Assembly (NCBI GenBank): GCA_020639295.1
Contig: JACKGY010000010.1
Coordinates: 150,001-203,524, forward strand
DNA length: 53,524 bases
From: Planctomycetota bacterium
GTDB lineage: Bacteria > Planctomycetota > GCA-002687715 > DRQF01
Reading direction: 5' to 3'
The notes under the pieces are model-generated. The model had not been told where the DNA came from. It saw only the letters and a program-made list of their open reading frames with translations, and made no database searches. Below, piece by piece: positions 1 through 10,171 of this stretch. Position numbers and translations under genes: made by a program. Position 1 is the first letter of the stretch, and each line of letters begins with the position of its first letter.

Positions 1-812
<812 letters not shown>

Positions 813-944
813 ACTTTTTCTCCTCACCAGACGACGTCTGGAGGGCGGAAAAAGAAGAATCAGAAGACGATGCGGTAAGGCATGGTCGCAATCCAAATCT
901 CACTATTCATCCTTTTTAACAGCCGAGGAATCGGCTGAAGCGTT

Positions 945-1055
945 TTCCCGGTGAGCATACCTGGGGGGCCACACCTGTTCCCATTCCGAACACAGTAGTT
1001 AAGACCCCGGGGCCGATGGTAGTGCAACAAACGCGAGAGTAGGTTATCGCCGGGT
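945..1055 (+). rRNA. rrf: 5S ribosomal RNA
   Basis: The ends CCCGGTGAGCATA and TTATCGCCGGG pair as helix I. The internal CACACCTGTTCCCATTCCGAACACAG is split here as CACACCTGTTCCC plus ATTCCGAACACAG, and GTAGTTAAG follows; these are the conserved 5S loop sequences. It lies about 130 nt after the 23S end, as in a normal rRNA operon. The ends are accurate to within a few bases. Confidence 0.95.
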
Positions 1056-1067
1056 TTTTCTTACAAT

Positions 1068-1099
1068 CCCTCGCCGCCCAGCGGCGAGGGATTTTTTTT
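1068..1099 (+). terminator. Rho-independent terminator of the rRNA operon
   Basis: A perfect 10-bp GC-rich stem (CCCTCGCCGC / GCGGCGAGGG) with a 3-nt loop is followed by A and eight T residues. It is the strongest intrinsic terminator in the window. Confidence 0.95.
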
Positions 1100-1123
1100 G
1101 TCCATCGACTAAGAGGTCGAGTG

Positions 1124-2653
1124 ATGACGATCGACAGGACCTGGGTCTTCGAGACTCTCGGCATTCGCGACATCAACCCCGGACTCCATGATGGTCTGGA
1201 GGCTCATGAACTTGGCGATGCCCCCTGCGTGGATTCACTGACGCCGATCGACGGCAGCCATCTCGCGTCGGTCCGCTGCGCGTCGGTTGCGGACTACGAG
1301 AGGATGATGGCGACCGCGCAGGGAGCCTTCGAGACCTGGCGCATGATGCCGGCTCCGCAACGGGGACTGATCGTTCGGGAAGTCGGCGAAGCTCTGCGCG
1401 AGAAGAAGGCCGCTCTTGGCGCTCTCGTGACCCTGGAGATGGGCAAGATCCTCTCCGAGGGCGAGGGCGAAGTGCAGGAGATGATCGACATCTGCGACTT
1501 CGCGGTCGGATTGTCGCGACAGCTGTACGGCCTCACGATGCACAGCGAGCGTCCGCAGCATCGCATGTACGAGCAGTGGCATCCGCTGGGGAACATCGGC
1601 ATCATCACGGCCTTCAACTTCCCGGTGGCAGTGTGGGCCTGGAATGCCATGATCGCCGCCGTATGCGGCGACGTGATGGTCTGGAAGCCCTCCCACAAGA
1701 CTCCGCTCACCGCCGTCGCGGTCCAGAACATCGTCGCGGAGGTCTGTGCACGCCACAAGCTGCGGGGGGTCTTCAACATGATCGTCGCCGCCGACCACGG
1801 AGTTGGCGAAGCGATGACGGGTGATCGCCGCTTGCCGCTGATCAGCGCCACGGGTTCCTGCTCGATGGGGCGGAAGGTCGGCTCGCGGGTGGCGGAGCGG
1901 CTCGGGCGCAGCCTCCTCGAGCTCGGCGGCAACAATGCCATCATCGTCATGGATGATGCCGACCTGGACATGGCCGCGCGTGCGATCCTCTTCGGAGCCG
2001 TCGGCACCGCGGGACAGCGCTGCACCTCGACCCGGCGTGTGTTCATGCACAAGAAGATCGCCAAGGAACTCCGCGATGGCCTGGTCAAGGCCTATGCCAG
2101 CGTTCGCATCGGCGATCCACTCGATCGCAACACGCTCATGGGGCCCCTGGTCGACGAGACCGCGATCGACGCGATGATGGCGGCCCTGGAGCTTGCCCGT
2201 ACCGAGGGTGGTGAGATCCTCTGTGGTGGCCGGCGGATCGAGCGGCCGGGCTACTACGTCGAGCCGACCATCGTCGCGGCGCATCGGAACATGTCCGTCT
2301 GGCGCGAAGAGACCTTCGCTCCGATCCTCTATCTGTTCGAGGTCGAGAGCTACGAGGAAGCGATCGCCATGCACAACGAGGTCGACCAGGGGCTGTCCTC
2401 GTCGATCTTCACCCTCAACATGAGGACCGCGGAGCGCTTCCTCAGTCATGCCGGCAGTGACTGCGGTATCGCCAACGTGAACATCGGGACGAGTGGCGCC
2501 GAGATCGGTGGCGCGTTCGGTGGTGAGAAGGACACCGGCGGCGGACGCGAGTCGGGTTCTGATTCCTGGAAGATCTACATGCGCCGGCAGACCAACACGA
2601 TCAACTGGTCTACGGATCTGCCCCTCGCGCAGGGCGTGGAATTCGAGATCTGA
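1124..2653 (+). CDS. Aldehyde dehydrogenase, ALDH7 (antiquitin / AmaB) type
   Basis: This 509-residue NAD(P)-dependent aldehyde dehydrogenase most closely resembles the ALDH7 family, which oxidises alpha-aminoadipic semialdehyde in lysine catabolism. ALDH7-like signatures are EMGKILSEGEGEVQE, EQWHPLGNIGIITAFNFPV and WKPSHKTPL. The catalytic cysteine is in GQRCTSTRR (residue 300) and the general base is the Glu of LELGGNN (residue 266). ATG 1124 is preferred over GTG 1121 because AGAGG at 1112-1116 is then better spaced. The gene stands alone between the rRNA terminator and a strong hairpin at 2716-2747, so no neighbour confirms the substrate. The family is well supported; the exact aldehyde is inferred. 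Confidence 0.92.
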   Translation: MTIDRTWVFETLGIRDINPGLHDGLEAHELGDAPCVDSLTPIDGSHLASVRCASVADYERMMATAQGAFETWRMMPAPQRGLIVREVGEALREKKAALGALVTLEMGKILSEGEGEVQEMIDICDFAVGLSRQLYGLTMHSERPQHRMYEQWHPLGNIGIITAFNFPVAVWAWNAMIAAVCGDVMVWKPSHKTPLTAVAVQNIVAEVCARHKLRGVFNMIVAADHGVGEAMTGDRRLPLISATGSCSMGRKVGSRVAERLGRSLLELGGNNAIIVMDDADLDMAARAILFGAVGTAGQRCTSTRRVFMHKKIAKELRDGLVKAYASVRIGDPLDRNTLMGPLVDETAIDAMMAALELARTEGGEILCGGRRIERPGYYVEPTIVAAHRNMSVWREETFAPILYLFEVESYEEAIAMHNEVDQGLSSSIFTLNMRTAERFLSHAGSDCGIANVNIGTSGAEIGGAFGGEKDTGGGRESGSDSWKIYMRRQTNTINWSTDLPLAQGVEFEI

Positions 2654-2715
2654 GCGACCGGAGTCGTCTGCCTCTGGCTTCCGACTCGACCGCGCAGCGT
2701 GAAGCCGTGTCTGCA

Positions 2716-2747
2716 GGAGGGACCGACGGGAAACCGTCGGTCCCTCT
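2716..2747 (+). terminator. Hairpin terminator after the aldehyde dehydrogenase
   Basis: A perfect 12-bp stem, AGGGACCGACGG / CCGTCGGTCCCT, is closed by a GAAA tetraloop and extended by one or two more pairs. No long T run follows, so the terminator call rests on stem strength and position. Confidence 0.7.
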
Positions 2748-2931
2748 GTCGTCATGGGGCGGCACGGGCTCACCGGGACCTCACTTTTGGTCGCAGCGCC
2801 CCGGCCAGCCCCGTTTTTTCGGAACTCGACCGTCTCGTTCGCGTCCGGAGGGTCGCGGCGATGGCCGCCCCATGTTCCACTGAAACGCGCTTGGAAGGCC
2901 GGTGGGCCTTCCCTGACCTCGAGGTGTCGCC

Positions 2932-5900
2932 ATGTCGAAGCGGAGCTTCCTGATTCTCCTCACCCTGGTCTCCCTGACCGTCTTCGGGACCGAAATCGGT
3001 AATGCCTGGCAACAGGACGAGCTCGAAGTGGCGGATCGGAAATTCGAGGAGCACTCCTACCAGCCGGCGCTCGAGGCCTACCGGAAGGTCCTGGCCAGCG
3101 AGGACCGCCCCGCCGACGTGCTCGGGCATTCCGCCTTGCGGGTTGGCCTTTGCCTTCAGCGGCTGCAGCGGTGGGACGAGGCGCTGAAGGATCTCGAAGG
3201 GCTCGAGGGTCGCTTCAAGGGCCTGGTCTGGGAAGCCCGACTGCGGATGCTCCGCGGGAACATCAACCTCACGATGCCGCACTACTACTACCAGAAGGGT
3301 GAGGAGTTCTCGCGGACACGGTGGATCCAGGGGGCCACCTACCACTACACCTACTACGATGACCTGATCGCGGCCCTACGCCTCCTCGAGTCGGCTTGGG
3401 AACTCTGGCAGCCCCAGCTTCCCTGGTCGGTGCCCGCGCTCGAGAAGGCCGAAGCGACGCGCCGTGCCGAGGAAGTCGGTCAGCTGGGTCTGGCCTTGGC
3501 GTCTGCCCTCGAGGCTCATCGCGAGCAGAAGGGCGGTCTGGTCGGCTTCACGCCGCACCCCGACGTGATCGCCGATCTCCAGGCCAAGGTCCCGGCGCTG
3601 GCGAAGGAAGATCGAGCCGATCCGCAGACCTGGTTCGCCGCGGTCGAGTCCGTCTCGCTGAAGGCCGAACTGCCGGACCAGGCCGCGATGGCTCGCTACC
3701 TCGAAGCGATGTACTGCAACCGGCTGCTCGAGGGTCAGCGCGAGACCAAGGTGGTCCATCGTCGCGGCGAAACGGTCGTGAGCTGCCGGATCGATCAGGA
3801 CGAGGTGGAGGCACGCTACGTCCAGCTGCCTGATCGCAGCAATCCCTTCCGGCTTCTCAAGGCGCTGATCGAGAACTACCCGAAGTCGAGCATGATCGAT
3901 GTCGCGACCTTCGTGCTCGCCAAGCTCCAGGAGAACGCCCAGCTCTACGTCCAGGCGCTGGAGACGACCGAGAACTACGCGGAGCGTTTTCCCGAGAGTG
4001 TCTGGAGGAGTGATGTCCTGAATCTCCGCCAGGAGATCGTCTTCCCGCGTCTCAGCTGCGAGAATCCTGCTCCAGTCCGGCCCGGTCGGAAGGTCGAACT
4101 CGAACTCCAGCTTCGCAACATCGACAAGATCGAGGTCCGAGCTCGCCGCTTCGATCTCGGCCGCGTGATGGCCTCGGCACGCTACCTGCGCGACGACGAG
4201 CTGGATCTGCGTGACCTCTCCCGGATCGTCGACCGGATCGTCGGCCCCGAGGACGAAACGATCATGACGCTCGCCTCGGCGACTCCGGACGAGGGCAAGC
4301 ATCTCCAGCACACCATGAAGGTCGATTTCGACCTCCCGGGCAAGGGTGCCTACCTCGTCGAGGTGCTGGGAGGTGAATGCCGCTACGTCGTCATGGCACT
4401 GGTCTCGGACCTCGCCATGATTCGCAAGACGGGCGACCGGGAGACCATCGTCTACGTCGCCGATGCCGCCACCGGAGCGCCTGCCGCGGGAACCGAGGTC
4501 ACCGTCCGCCAGAAGCACCGCGCGCGGGGCTTGTTCGGCCGTTACGACAAAATGACCTGGGACAGCGGAACCGCGGACGACGAGGGGCTCTTCCGGCGTT
4601 CGCACGAAGACTCTGCCGGCAACAGCATCTACATCGAGGCTTTCGCCCGGCGCGGCGAGGACTACGCCGTCACCATGCAGTCCTGGTCGCCTTCGGTCGC
4701 CAGCGAGACCGAAAATGCCGTCGTGTACGGTTTCACCGACCGCCCGGTCTACCGGCCCAGCGAGACGATCGGTTGGGTGGCCAACCTCCGCAGCCGGAAG
4801 GGTGAGAACTACGTCAATCTCCCGGACGAGGACTATCAGGTCACGGTCGTCGATCCGAAGGGCAACAAGATCTTCGATCGATCCCTGACGACCGACGGCT
4901 ACGGCACGATCGAGGGCTCCCTCGCCGTCGGCGCGGAACCGCCCCTCGGAACCTACTACATCCAGTACCGCCGCAACCGTCGCTACCTGGGCGGACACTC
5001 GTTCCGGATCGAGGAGTACAAGAAGCCGGAGTTCGAGGTCGTCGTCGAGGGACCGGATGAACCGGTTCGATCCGGGGATCTCGTCCCGGTCACGGTGAAG
5101 GGCATCTACTACTTCGGCGCCCCGGTGGCCGAGGCCGCGGTGGCCTATCGGGTCTATCGCGAGCCCTACTCGCCGGCCTTCAACCTCCGCGAGCCCTACG
5201 CCTGGCTCTACGGCAAGCGCAAGGGCCGGAGCGATCGTTGGTCCAGGGGAGCCCGGGAACTGGTGATGCAGGGAGAAGGGAAGACCGACGAGAACGGGCT
5301 CCTCGCTCTCTCCATCTCATCCGCCGACTGGAAGGAGCGGTATCCCGATCAGGACCATCGATTCGTGATCGAGGCCGACATGACCGACCTGTCGCGCCGG
5401 ACGATTTCCGGGCAGGCCGCCGTCGTCGTCCCTCGTCGAGGCCTCTTTGCTCACGTGGAGCCGAACCGCGGCTTCTACCGGGCCGGTGAGACGGCCACCT
5501 TCGAGCTGCGGACGCAGACCCCGGACGGAGTCGGTGTGGCGAGCAGCGGGCAGATCACGGTCTTTCGGGTTCGCGCCCGTCGTGACGGTGAGACGATCAT
5601 CGAGGAACGCAGCCAGGTTCAGTCCGCGCCGGCGACCACGGCGAGGAACGGACTCGGGAGCTTCCAGTGGCAGTGCGACGCCCCGGGCCGCTTCGTCGTC
5701 CAGTACGTGACCCAGGACCGCTGGGCCGAACCCGTCCAGGGCGAGGTCGCCGTCTGGGTGACCGACACCGGGTATCGGGCCGATGACTTCCAGTTCAAGA
5801 ACCTGGAGCTGATCACCGACCGCGCCGAGTACCAACCCGGCGACACGGCCTTCATCATGCTCAACAGCGTCTTTCCGGCCAGTCACGTCCTGGTCACCGT

Positions 5901-8900
5901 GGAGGCCGACTCGCGCATCATCTCCTGCCGCTTGATGGAGATCGTGGGCAAGACGGCGGTCATGTCGCTCGAGATTCCCGAGAGCTATGCGCCCAACGTC
6001 TACGTCCATGCGACCACGATTCAGGACGGAGGCTTCTACGAGTCCGTCAGCGAGCTCTTCGTGCCGCCATCGCATCGTTTCATCGACGTCGGCATGAAGT
6101 TCGACAAGCCGAGCTACCAGCCCGGCGAGATGGCGCACCTCGACATCGAGGCGCGGGACAACGCGGGCGAGCCCCTTGCTGCTCGTTTCGCCCTGCGCGT
6201 CATGGACCGGGCCATCACCTACATCCAGGACGACGAGACCGCCGACATACGGAAGTTCTTCTACGGCAGTCGCCGCGGTTTCCAGGGCTCGGACTCATGG
6301 AACTCGAACACCCGCAACTCCCAGCAATTCAGCTTCGCCGGCTACATGGCCCGGCAGCCGGAATGGGTCAACCATGACAGCCATGGCATGCCCCAGGGTT
6401 TCTGGCTCGACCTCGATCTGACCCAGTCGCTCTACGGTGGACTCTCCTGGTCGGGTGACGTCGACAAGGGCGGCGAACAGGGCGGGCGACGCCGGTTCTT
6501 CGACGATGGCTTCATTGCGGGGGGAGATCGCGCCTCGGGTGATGAGGCCGAGATGCTCGATTCCGAGGATGGCCGCGCCGAGGGCAAAGAACTGCGTCGG
6601 GCCCGTCGTGGCCTGATGGAGGCCAGTGCCGCGCCGTCTCCCGGTGCACCGGGCAAGAAGATGGCGGAGGAGAGCATCACCAAGGATCACGGCGAGGAGA
6701 TGGTTGCGCCGGAGATGCGCGAGAACTTCTCCGACCTTGCGACCTGGCAGCCCTCGATCATCACCGGGGCGAACGGCAAGACGAGCCTCGAGTTCCGCTT
6801 CCCCGACAGTCTCACCGACTGGGAGGCGACGCTTCGCGGCATCACCGCCGACACCCGCGTCGGCATGGCCGAGGCAACGGTGAAGACGGTCAAGAACGTC
6901 CTGGTACGGCTCCAGGCGCCCCGCTTCTTCACCGAGATGGACCGCGTACTCCTGTCCACGCTCGTCCGGAACGACTTCGACCAGGCCTTGGATGCCGACG
7001 TCGATCTGGCGATCGAGGGCGGTACGATCGCCCTGGAGGAAGTCGGGCCGCGGCGCGTTCGGCTCGAGCCAGGTCGTGAGCTGCGCATCGACTGGCCGGC
7101 GCGGGTGCTCAAGGGGGGCGAGGCGCTGATCACCGCCAAGGTCCTCACCGAGCGGGAGAGCGACGCCATGCAGGTCCGCTTCCCCGTCTTCACCTACGGC
7201 ATCACCAAGACCGTCACCCGGGCCGTCGTCCTCGAAGGAGAAGACGGCAAGGCCAGCTTCCCTCTGGTCGTTCCCGCCGAGCGAAAGCAGCAGGACTCGC
7301 GTCTGGAGCTGACCATGACGCCGTCGATGGCGGCGACCCTGCTCGAGAGTCTTCCCTATCTGATCGAGTACCCCTATGGCTGCACCGAGCAGACGATGAG
7401 TCGCTTCATGCCCGCCGTGGTGGTCGCGCGCGCCCTGGCCGACATGGGCACGAGCCTGGACGAGATCAAGGCGCGTCGGCAGGACCTCGAGAATCGCGAC
7501 CTGCTGAATGCCCGCAAGCTGGCACCCGTCTATTCCGACGCCGACCTGCGTGGCATGCTCGCCGCCGGGCTCCGGCGCCTCGAGTCGATGCAGAATTCGG
7601 ACGGTGGCTTCGGCTGGTGGCGTCTCGATCGCAGCTCGGTACATCTCACCTCCTATGTCCTCCAGGGGCTGGCCGAAGCTCGTCTCGCCGGTCAGGACCT
7701 GCCGGACGCGATGATCAACCGCGCCGCCGATTGGCTCGAAGGCCGCCTCGACAAGATGGAGGACATCCACGAGAAGACCTATGCCGCCTTCGCGCTGGCC
7801 AGGGCCGGACGCAAGCCGGCGGCCGCCCTCGATCAGGTCTTCAAGCGTCGCGATCGACTCGGCACGCAGGGCAAGGCGCAGCTGGCCATCGCGCTCCAGG
7901 CCTGCGGGCGCGCCGAGCAGGCGACCCTGGTGCTCACCAACCTGGAGGACTTCGTCCGTCGTGACGAGGTCAACGGCATTGCCTGGTGGGACGGCGGTGC
8001 TTCCTGGTGGCGCTGGTACGACGACGAGGTCGAGACCAATGCCTGGGTTCTCCTCGCCATGACCGAGGTGGCTCCGCAGCATCGCTTCTCCCGGCCGCTG
8101 GCGCGCTGGCTGATCTACAACCGCAGCGGGAACCGCTGGAAGTCGACGCGGGATACCGCCTTGAGCGTCCTGGCCCTGGCGCGCCACGCCAAGGCCGCGG
8201 GCGAACTCGATCCGGACTACGAGATCGTCGTCCGCTGGGGCGACCGGATCCTCAAGCGCCAGAAGGTCGACGCCGCCAACATGTTCGCCTTCGACAACCG
8301 GATCGTGGTCGAGGGTGACGCGATCGAGACCGGGCCTCTGCCCCTGGTCGTCGAGCGCGTCGGTCGTGGGCCTCTCTACCTGAACTGCCGCCTCAGCTAC
8401 TTCTCGCGGGAAGACCGGATCGCGGCTGCCGGCGATCAGGTCGAACTCCGCCGTGAGTACTACCTCCTCAAGCCGATCGAGAAGGAGGTCGAACGCGGTG
8501 GCCGGAAGATCAAGATCCTCGACTACGAGCGTAGCCGCCTCGACCACATGGCTCGCGTCCGTGCCGGCGACCAGATCGAGGTGAAGCTCTTCGTCACGGC
8601 CGCCAACAACTACGAGTACATCATGCTCGAGGACCGGAAGCCATCTGGCTTCGAGCCGGTGGAACTGCGCTCCGGCGGTCGTTACGGCAACGGGCTCTGC
8701 TCGAACATGGAGCTCCGAGACGAGAAGGTCGTCTTCTTCGTCACCTGGCTGCAGAAGGGGACGCATGAGATCTCCTACCGCATGCGTGCCGAGGTCCCGG
8801 GCCTGATCAACGCGATGCCCGGCCGCGCCGAGGCCATGTATGCGCCCAAGCTGGGAGGAATCTCCGACTCCTGGCGGGTCGAGGTCGCCGATCAGGCGAA

Positions 8901-8904
8901 CTGA
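2932..8904 (+). CDS. Giant alpha-2-macroglobulin family protein with thioester
   Basis: This 1990-residue secreted or envelope-anchored protein is probably a broad-range protease trap. An N-terminal signal peptide (residues 1-26) is followed by a TPR-like helical region (about 30-110). Macroglobulin-type beta domains carry repeated signatures such as DRPVYRPSETIG (about 603), AEYQPGDTA and SYQPGEMAHLDI. A charged, low-complexity stretch at about 1170-1265 is in the position of a bait region. The thioester motif CTEQ is intact (Cys1484, Gln1487), within PYGCTEQTMSRF, and an alpha-alpha toroid-like complement domain follows. GAGGTG just before ATG 2932 serves as ribosome binding site. The protein is longer than E. 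coli YfhM (about 1650 residues). No penicillin-binding protein gene (pbpC partner) is adjacent. Function as a protease inhibitor is family knowledge, not shown here. Confidence 0.92.
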   Translation: MSKRSFLILLTLVSLTVFGTEIGNAWQQDELEVADRKFEEHSYQPALEAYRKVLASEDRPADVLGHSALRVGLCLQRLQRWDEALKDLEGLEGRFKGLVWEARLRMLRGNINLTMPHYYYQKGEEFSRTRWIQGATYHYTYYDDLIAALRLLESAWELWQPQLPWSVPALEKAEATRRAEEVGQLGLALASALEAHREQKGGLVGFTPHPDVIADLQAKVPALAKEDRADPQTWFAAVESVSLKAELPDQAAMARYLEAMYCNRLLEGQRETKVVHRRGETVVSCRIDQDEVEARYVQLPDRSNPFRLLKALIENYPKSSMIDVATFVLAKLQENAQLYVQALETTENYAERFPESVWRSDVLNLRQEIVFPRLSCENPAPVRPGRKVELELQLRNIDKIEVRARRFDLGRVMASARYLRDDELDLRDLSRIVDRIVGPEDETIMTLASATPDEGKHLQHTMKVDFDLPGKGAYLVEVLGGECRYVVMALVSDLAMIRKTGDRETIVYVADAATGAPAAGTEVTVRQKHRARGLFGRYDKMTWDSGTADDEGLFRRSHEDSAGNSIYIEAFARRGEDYAVTMQSWSPSVASETENAVVYGFTDRPVYRPSETIGWVANLRSRKGENYVNLPDEDYQVTVVDPKGNKIFDRSLTTDGYGTIEGSLAVGAEPPLGTYYIQYRRNRRYLGGHSFRIEEYKKPEFEVVVEGPDEPVRSGDLVPVTVKGIYYFGAPVAEAAVAYRVYREPYSPAFNLREPYAWLYGKRKGRSDRWSRGARELVMQGEGKTDENGLLALSISSADWKERYPDQDHRFVIEADMTDLSRRTISGQAAVVVPRRGLFAHVEPNRGFYRAGETATFELRTQTPDGVGVASSGQITVFRVRARRDGETIIEERSQVQSAPATTARNGLGSFQWQCDAPGRFVVQYVTQDRWAEPVQGEVAVWVTDTGYRADDFQFKNLELITDRAEYQPGDTAFIMLNSVFPASHVLVTVEADSRIISCRLMEIVGKTAVMSLEIPESYAPNVYVHATTIQDGGFYESVSELFVPPSHRFIDVGMKFDKPSYQPGEMAHLDIEARDNAGEPLAARFALRVMDRAITYIQDDETADIRKFFYGSRRGFQGSDSWNSNTRNSQQFSFAGYMARQPEWVNHDSHGMPQGFWLDLDLTQSLYGGLSWSGDVDKGGEQGGRRRFFDDGFIAGGDRASGDEAEMLDSEDGRAEGKELRRARRGLMEASAAPSPGAPGKKMAEESITKDHGEEMVAPEMRENFSDLATWQPSIITGANGKTSLEFRFPDSLTDWEATLRGITADTRVGMAEATVKTVKNVLVRLQAPRFFTEMDRVLLSTLVRNDFDQALDADVDLAIEGGTIALEEVGPRRVRLEPGRELRIDWPARVLKGGEALITAKVLTERESDAMQVRFPVFTYGITKTVTRAVVLEGEDGKASFPLVVPAERKQQDSRLELTMTPSMAATLLESLPYLIEYPYGCTEQTMSRFMPAVVVARALADMGTSLDEIKARRQDLENRDLLNARKLAPVYSDADLRGMLAAGLRRLESMQNSDGGFGWWRLDRSSVHLTSYVLQGLAEARLAGQDLPDAMINRAADWLEGRLDKMEDIHEKTYAAFALARAGRKPAAALDQVFKRRDRLGTQGKAQLAIALQACGRAEQATLVLTNLEDFVRRDEVNGIAWWDGGASWWRWYDDEVETNAWVLLAMTEVAPQHRFSRPLARWLIYNRSGNRWKSTRDTALSVLALARHAKAAGELDPDYEIVVRWGDRILKRQKVDAANMFAFDNRIVVEGDAIETGPLPLVVERVGRGPLYLNCRLSYFSREDRIAAAGDQVELRREYYLLKPIEKEVERGGRKIKILDYERSRLDHMARVRAGDQIEVKLFVTAANNYEYIMLEDRKPSGFEPVELRSGGRYGNGLCSNMELRDEKVVFFVTWLQKGTHEISYRMRAEVPGLINAMPGRAEAMYAPKLGGISDSWRVEVADQAN

Positions 8905-8917
8905 TGTCGACACGATT

Positions 8918-8945
8918 CAGGGGCTCGGCGATCGCCGAGCCCCTG
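8918..8945. terminator. Perfect 28-nt palindrome after the macroglobulin gene
   Basis: CAGGGGCTCGGCG pairs with CGCCGAGCCCCTG around a central AT, giving a perfect inverted repeat 13 nt after the stop codon. It is probably a bidirectional terminator, although only TCGTTTCG follows. The rest of 8905-9204 shows no convincing gene. Confidence 0.6.
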
Positions 8946-9170
8946 GGTCGTTTCGAAGAAAGCTGGGGGAAAGTGGGAGTCCAGAGCGAGGAAGGTCTGC
9001 CCCGAGAAGCGGGGGAGTTCTGCGCTGACGTTGAAGAGGACGCTGTCTCGCGGCGAGTCGGCTGGAAGAGGGAAGGGGTGGGTGGAGGACCGACTCCTTG
9101 ATGCCTGGCGGACCGTTCTCCTCGCTCTGGATCCTCGAATCTCCTTCGATTGCCTTCGGGCCATCGCCTG

Positions 9171-9200
9171 GCGACCACGGTCGCACTCGATCGTGGTCGC
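9171..9200 (-). terminator. Possible lexA terminator hairpin
   Basis: GCGACCACG (9171-9179) pairs with CGTGGTCGC (9192-9200), directly after the lexA stop codon on the minus strand. There is no T run, so this is only a probable terminator. Confidence 0.45.
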
Positions 9201-9204
9201 GATG

Positions 9205-9798
9205 TCAGTAGCGGCGCATGACGCCCAGGACGACGCCCTGGATACGCACCTCTTCGGCCGGCACGATGATCGGCTTCATGCTCGCGTTTGCCGGTTCCAG
9301 CCGGACCTTCCGGCCTTCCGGGTAGAAGCGCTTCAAGGTCGCTTCCTCGTCGCGGATCAGGGCCACCACGGTCTCACCCGGCCGAGCCGTCTGCCGGCTG
9401 GCGACCACGACGAGGTCACCGTCCTGGATGTGGTCCTCGATCATCGAGTGCCCCTTCACCTCGAGGATGAAACAGTCACCTCCGGGCGGGAACAGCGACT
9501 CGAAGTCGAAGACCTCGTCGTGGCTCAGGGCCTCGATCGGCAGACCGGCGGCGATGCGCCCCAGAAGAGGAACCCGCGGCCAGGTGCCGCCGTCCCGCAC
9601 GATCTCGATGGACCGCGCCCGGTTCCTCTCGGTCCGGATTGCGCCCTTGGCTTCGAGCGCCTTCACGTGCTCGTAGGCGGTGACCGGCGACACGCCGAAG
9701 TGCTCGCCGATCTCCTCCATCGTGGGGGCGTAGCCCCGGTCGTCCACGTAGGTCTCGAGCCAGGCCAGGATCTGTGCTTGCTTCTTGGTGAGAGCCAT
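9205..9798 (-). CDS. lexA: LexA repressor, SOS regulator
   Basis: This 197-residue protein is a self-cleaving transcriptional repressor of DNA-damage genes. The N-terminal winged helix (residues 1-65) begins LTKKQAQIL and contains YAPTMEEIGEHFG. The cleavage site is Ala84-Gly85 in RIAAGLP. The S24 protease dyad is Ser118 (KGHSMIEDH) and Lys156 (ATLKRFY), both intact, so RecA-stimulated autocleavage is expected. The length is typical of the family. A 26-residue membrane peptide lies 28 nt upstream on the same strand and shares the likely promoter. uvrB and uvrC lie 10 kb away, but I saw no obvious common palindrome that could be named as the LexA box. Confidence 0.97.
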   Translation of the reverse strand: MALTKKQAQILAWLETYVDDRGYAPTMEEIGEHFGVSPVTAYEHVKALEAKGAIRTERNRARSIEIVRDGGTWPRVPLLGRIAAGLPIEALSHDEVFDFESLFPPGGDCFILEVKGHSMIEDHIQDGDLVVVASRQTARPGETVVALIRDEEATLKRFYPEGRKVRLEPANASMKPIIVPAEEVRIQGVVLGVMRRY

Positions 9799-9826
9799 GT
9801 CGCTCGCTCCGGTAGGTCCCCCGTCC

Positions 9827-9907
9827 TCAGGACAGAAGGGCCAGGATCATCAGACCCGCGACGCCACAGGTGATCAGGATCTCGCTCATCAGGTTCTTGA
9901 GGGCCAT
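9827..9907 (-). CDS. Small membrane peptide (26 aa) in the lexA leader
   Basis: A short frame encodes a 26-residue peptide starting MALKNLMSE and continuing as one hydrophobic helix (ILITCGVAGLMILALLS). A good ribosome binding site, GAGGAG, lies 7 nt before the ATG. The stop is 28 nt upstream of the lexA start, and no terminator lies between, so the two are probably co-transcribed. By size and shape it resembles SOS-linked membrane peptides such as SidA of Caulobacter or TisB of E. coli, but no sequence similarity is claimed. The start could be further upstream, but the site at 9907 has the clear Shine-Dalgarno sequence. The function is unknown; division inhibition or membrane depolarisation is speculation. 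Confidence 0.6.
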   Translation of the reverse strand: MALKNLMSEILITCGVAGLMILALLS

Positions 9908-9982
9908 CGTTCGTCTCCTCGATTCGGGCCCCGAGGGCCCGGCCAGGTTCGTGGCGAGGACCCCGCTCCGGCGAGATCTTCG

Positions 9983-10013
9983 GGTTCTGGTCAGCTGGCT
10001 GCGGCCAGGAACC
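9983..10013. promoter_or_regulatory. Inverted repeat in the lexA leader
   Basis: GGTTCTGG (9983-9990) faces CCAGGAACC (10005-10013), an imperfect inverted repeat just downstream of the predicted -10 box. It could be an operator, for example for LexA autoregulation, or an mRNA stem-loop. Its arms are GGTTC/GAACC, which recalls half-sites of several LexA operators, but the spacing is unlike any I know. Confidence 0.3.
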
Positions 10014-10023
10014 AAGTAAAACC

Positions 10024-10050
10024 CTAATACATGGGGGAGACAAGGGTCAA
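10024..10050 (-). promoter_or_regulatory. Candidate sigma70-type promoter for the small peptide and lexA
   Basis: On the minus strand, TTGACC (10050-10045) and TATTAG (10029-10024) are separated by 15 nt. The spacing is short of the ideal 17 nt. The resulting leader of about 110 nt would carry the 26-residue peptide frame and then lexA. Confidence 0.45.
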
Positions 10051-10171
10051 AGAAGGGAAATGTTTGGATCGTCGACCCCGAACATGAGGCGATCCCAGGT
10101 CCGGGAGCGGCTTCCGGGGCGGTCAGGAAAGCGCTCCTTGAAGGTCCCGCCCAGGCCGAGAATCATGAGGC

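Noticed and set aside
6295..8913. 872-codon minus-strand frame
   Set aside because: It is a shadow of the macroglobulin gene, whose domains and thioester motif identify the true frame.
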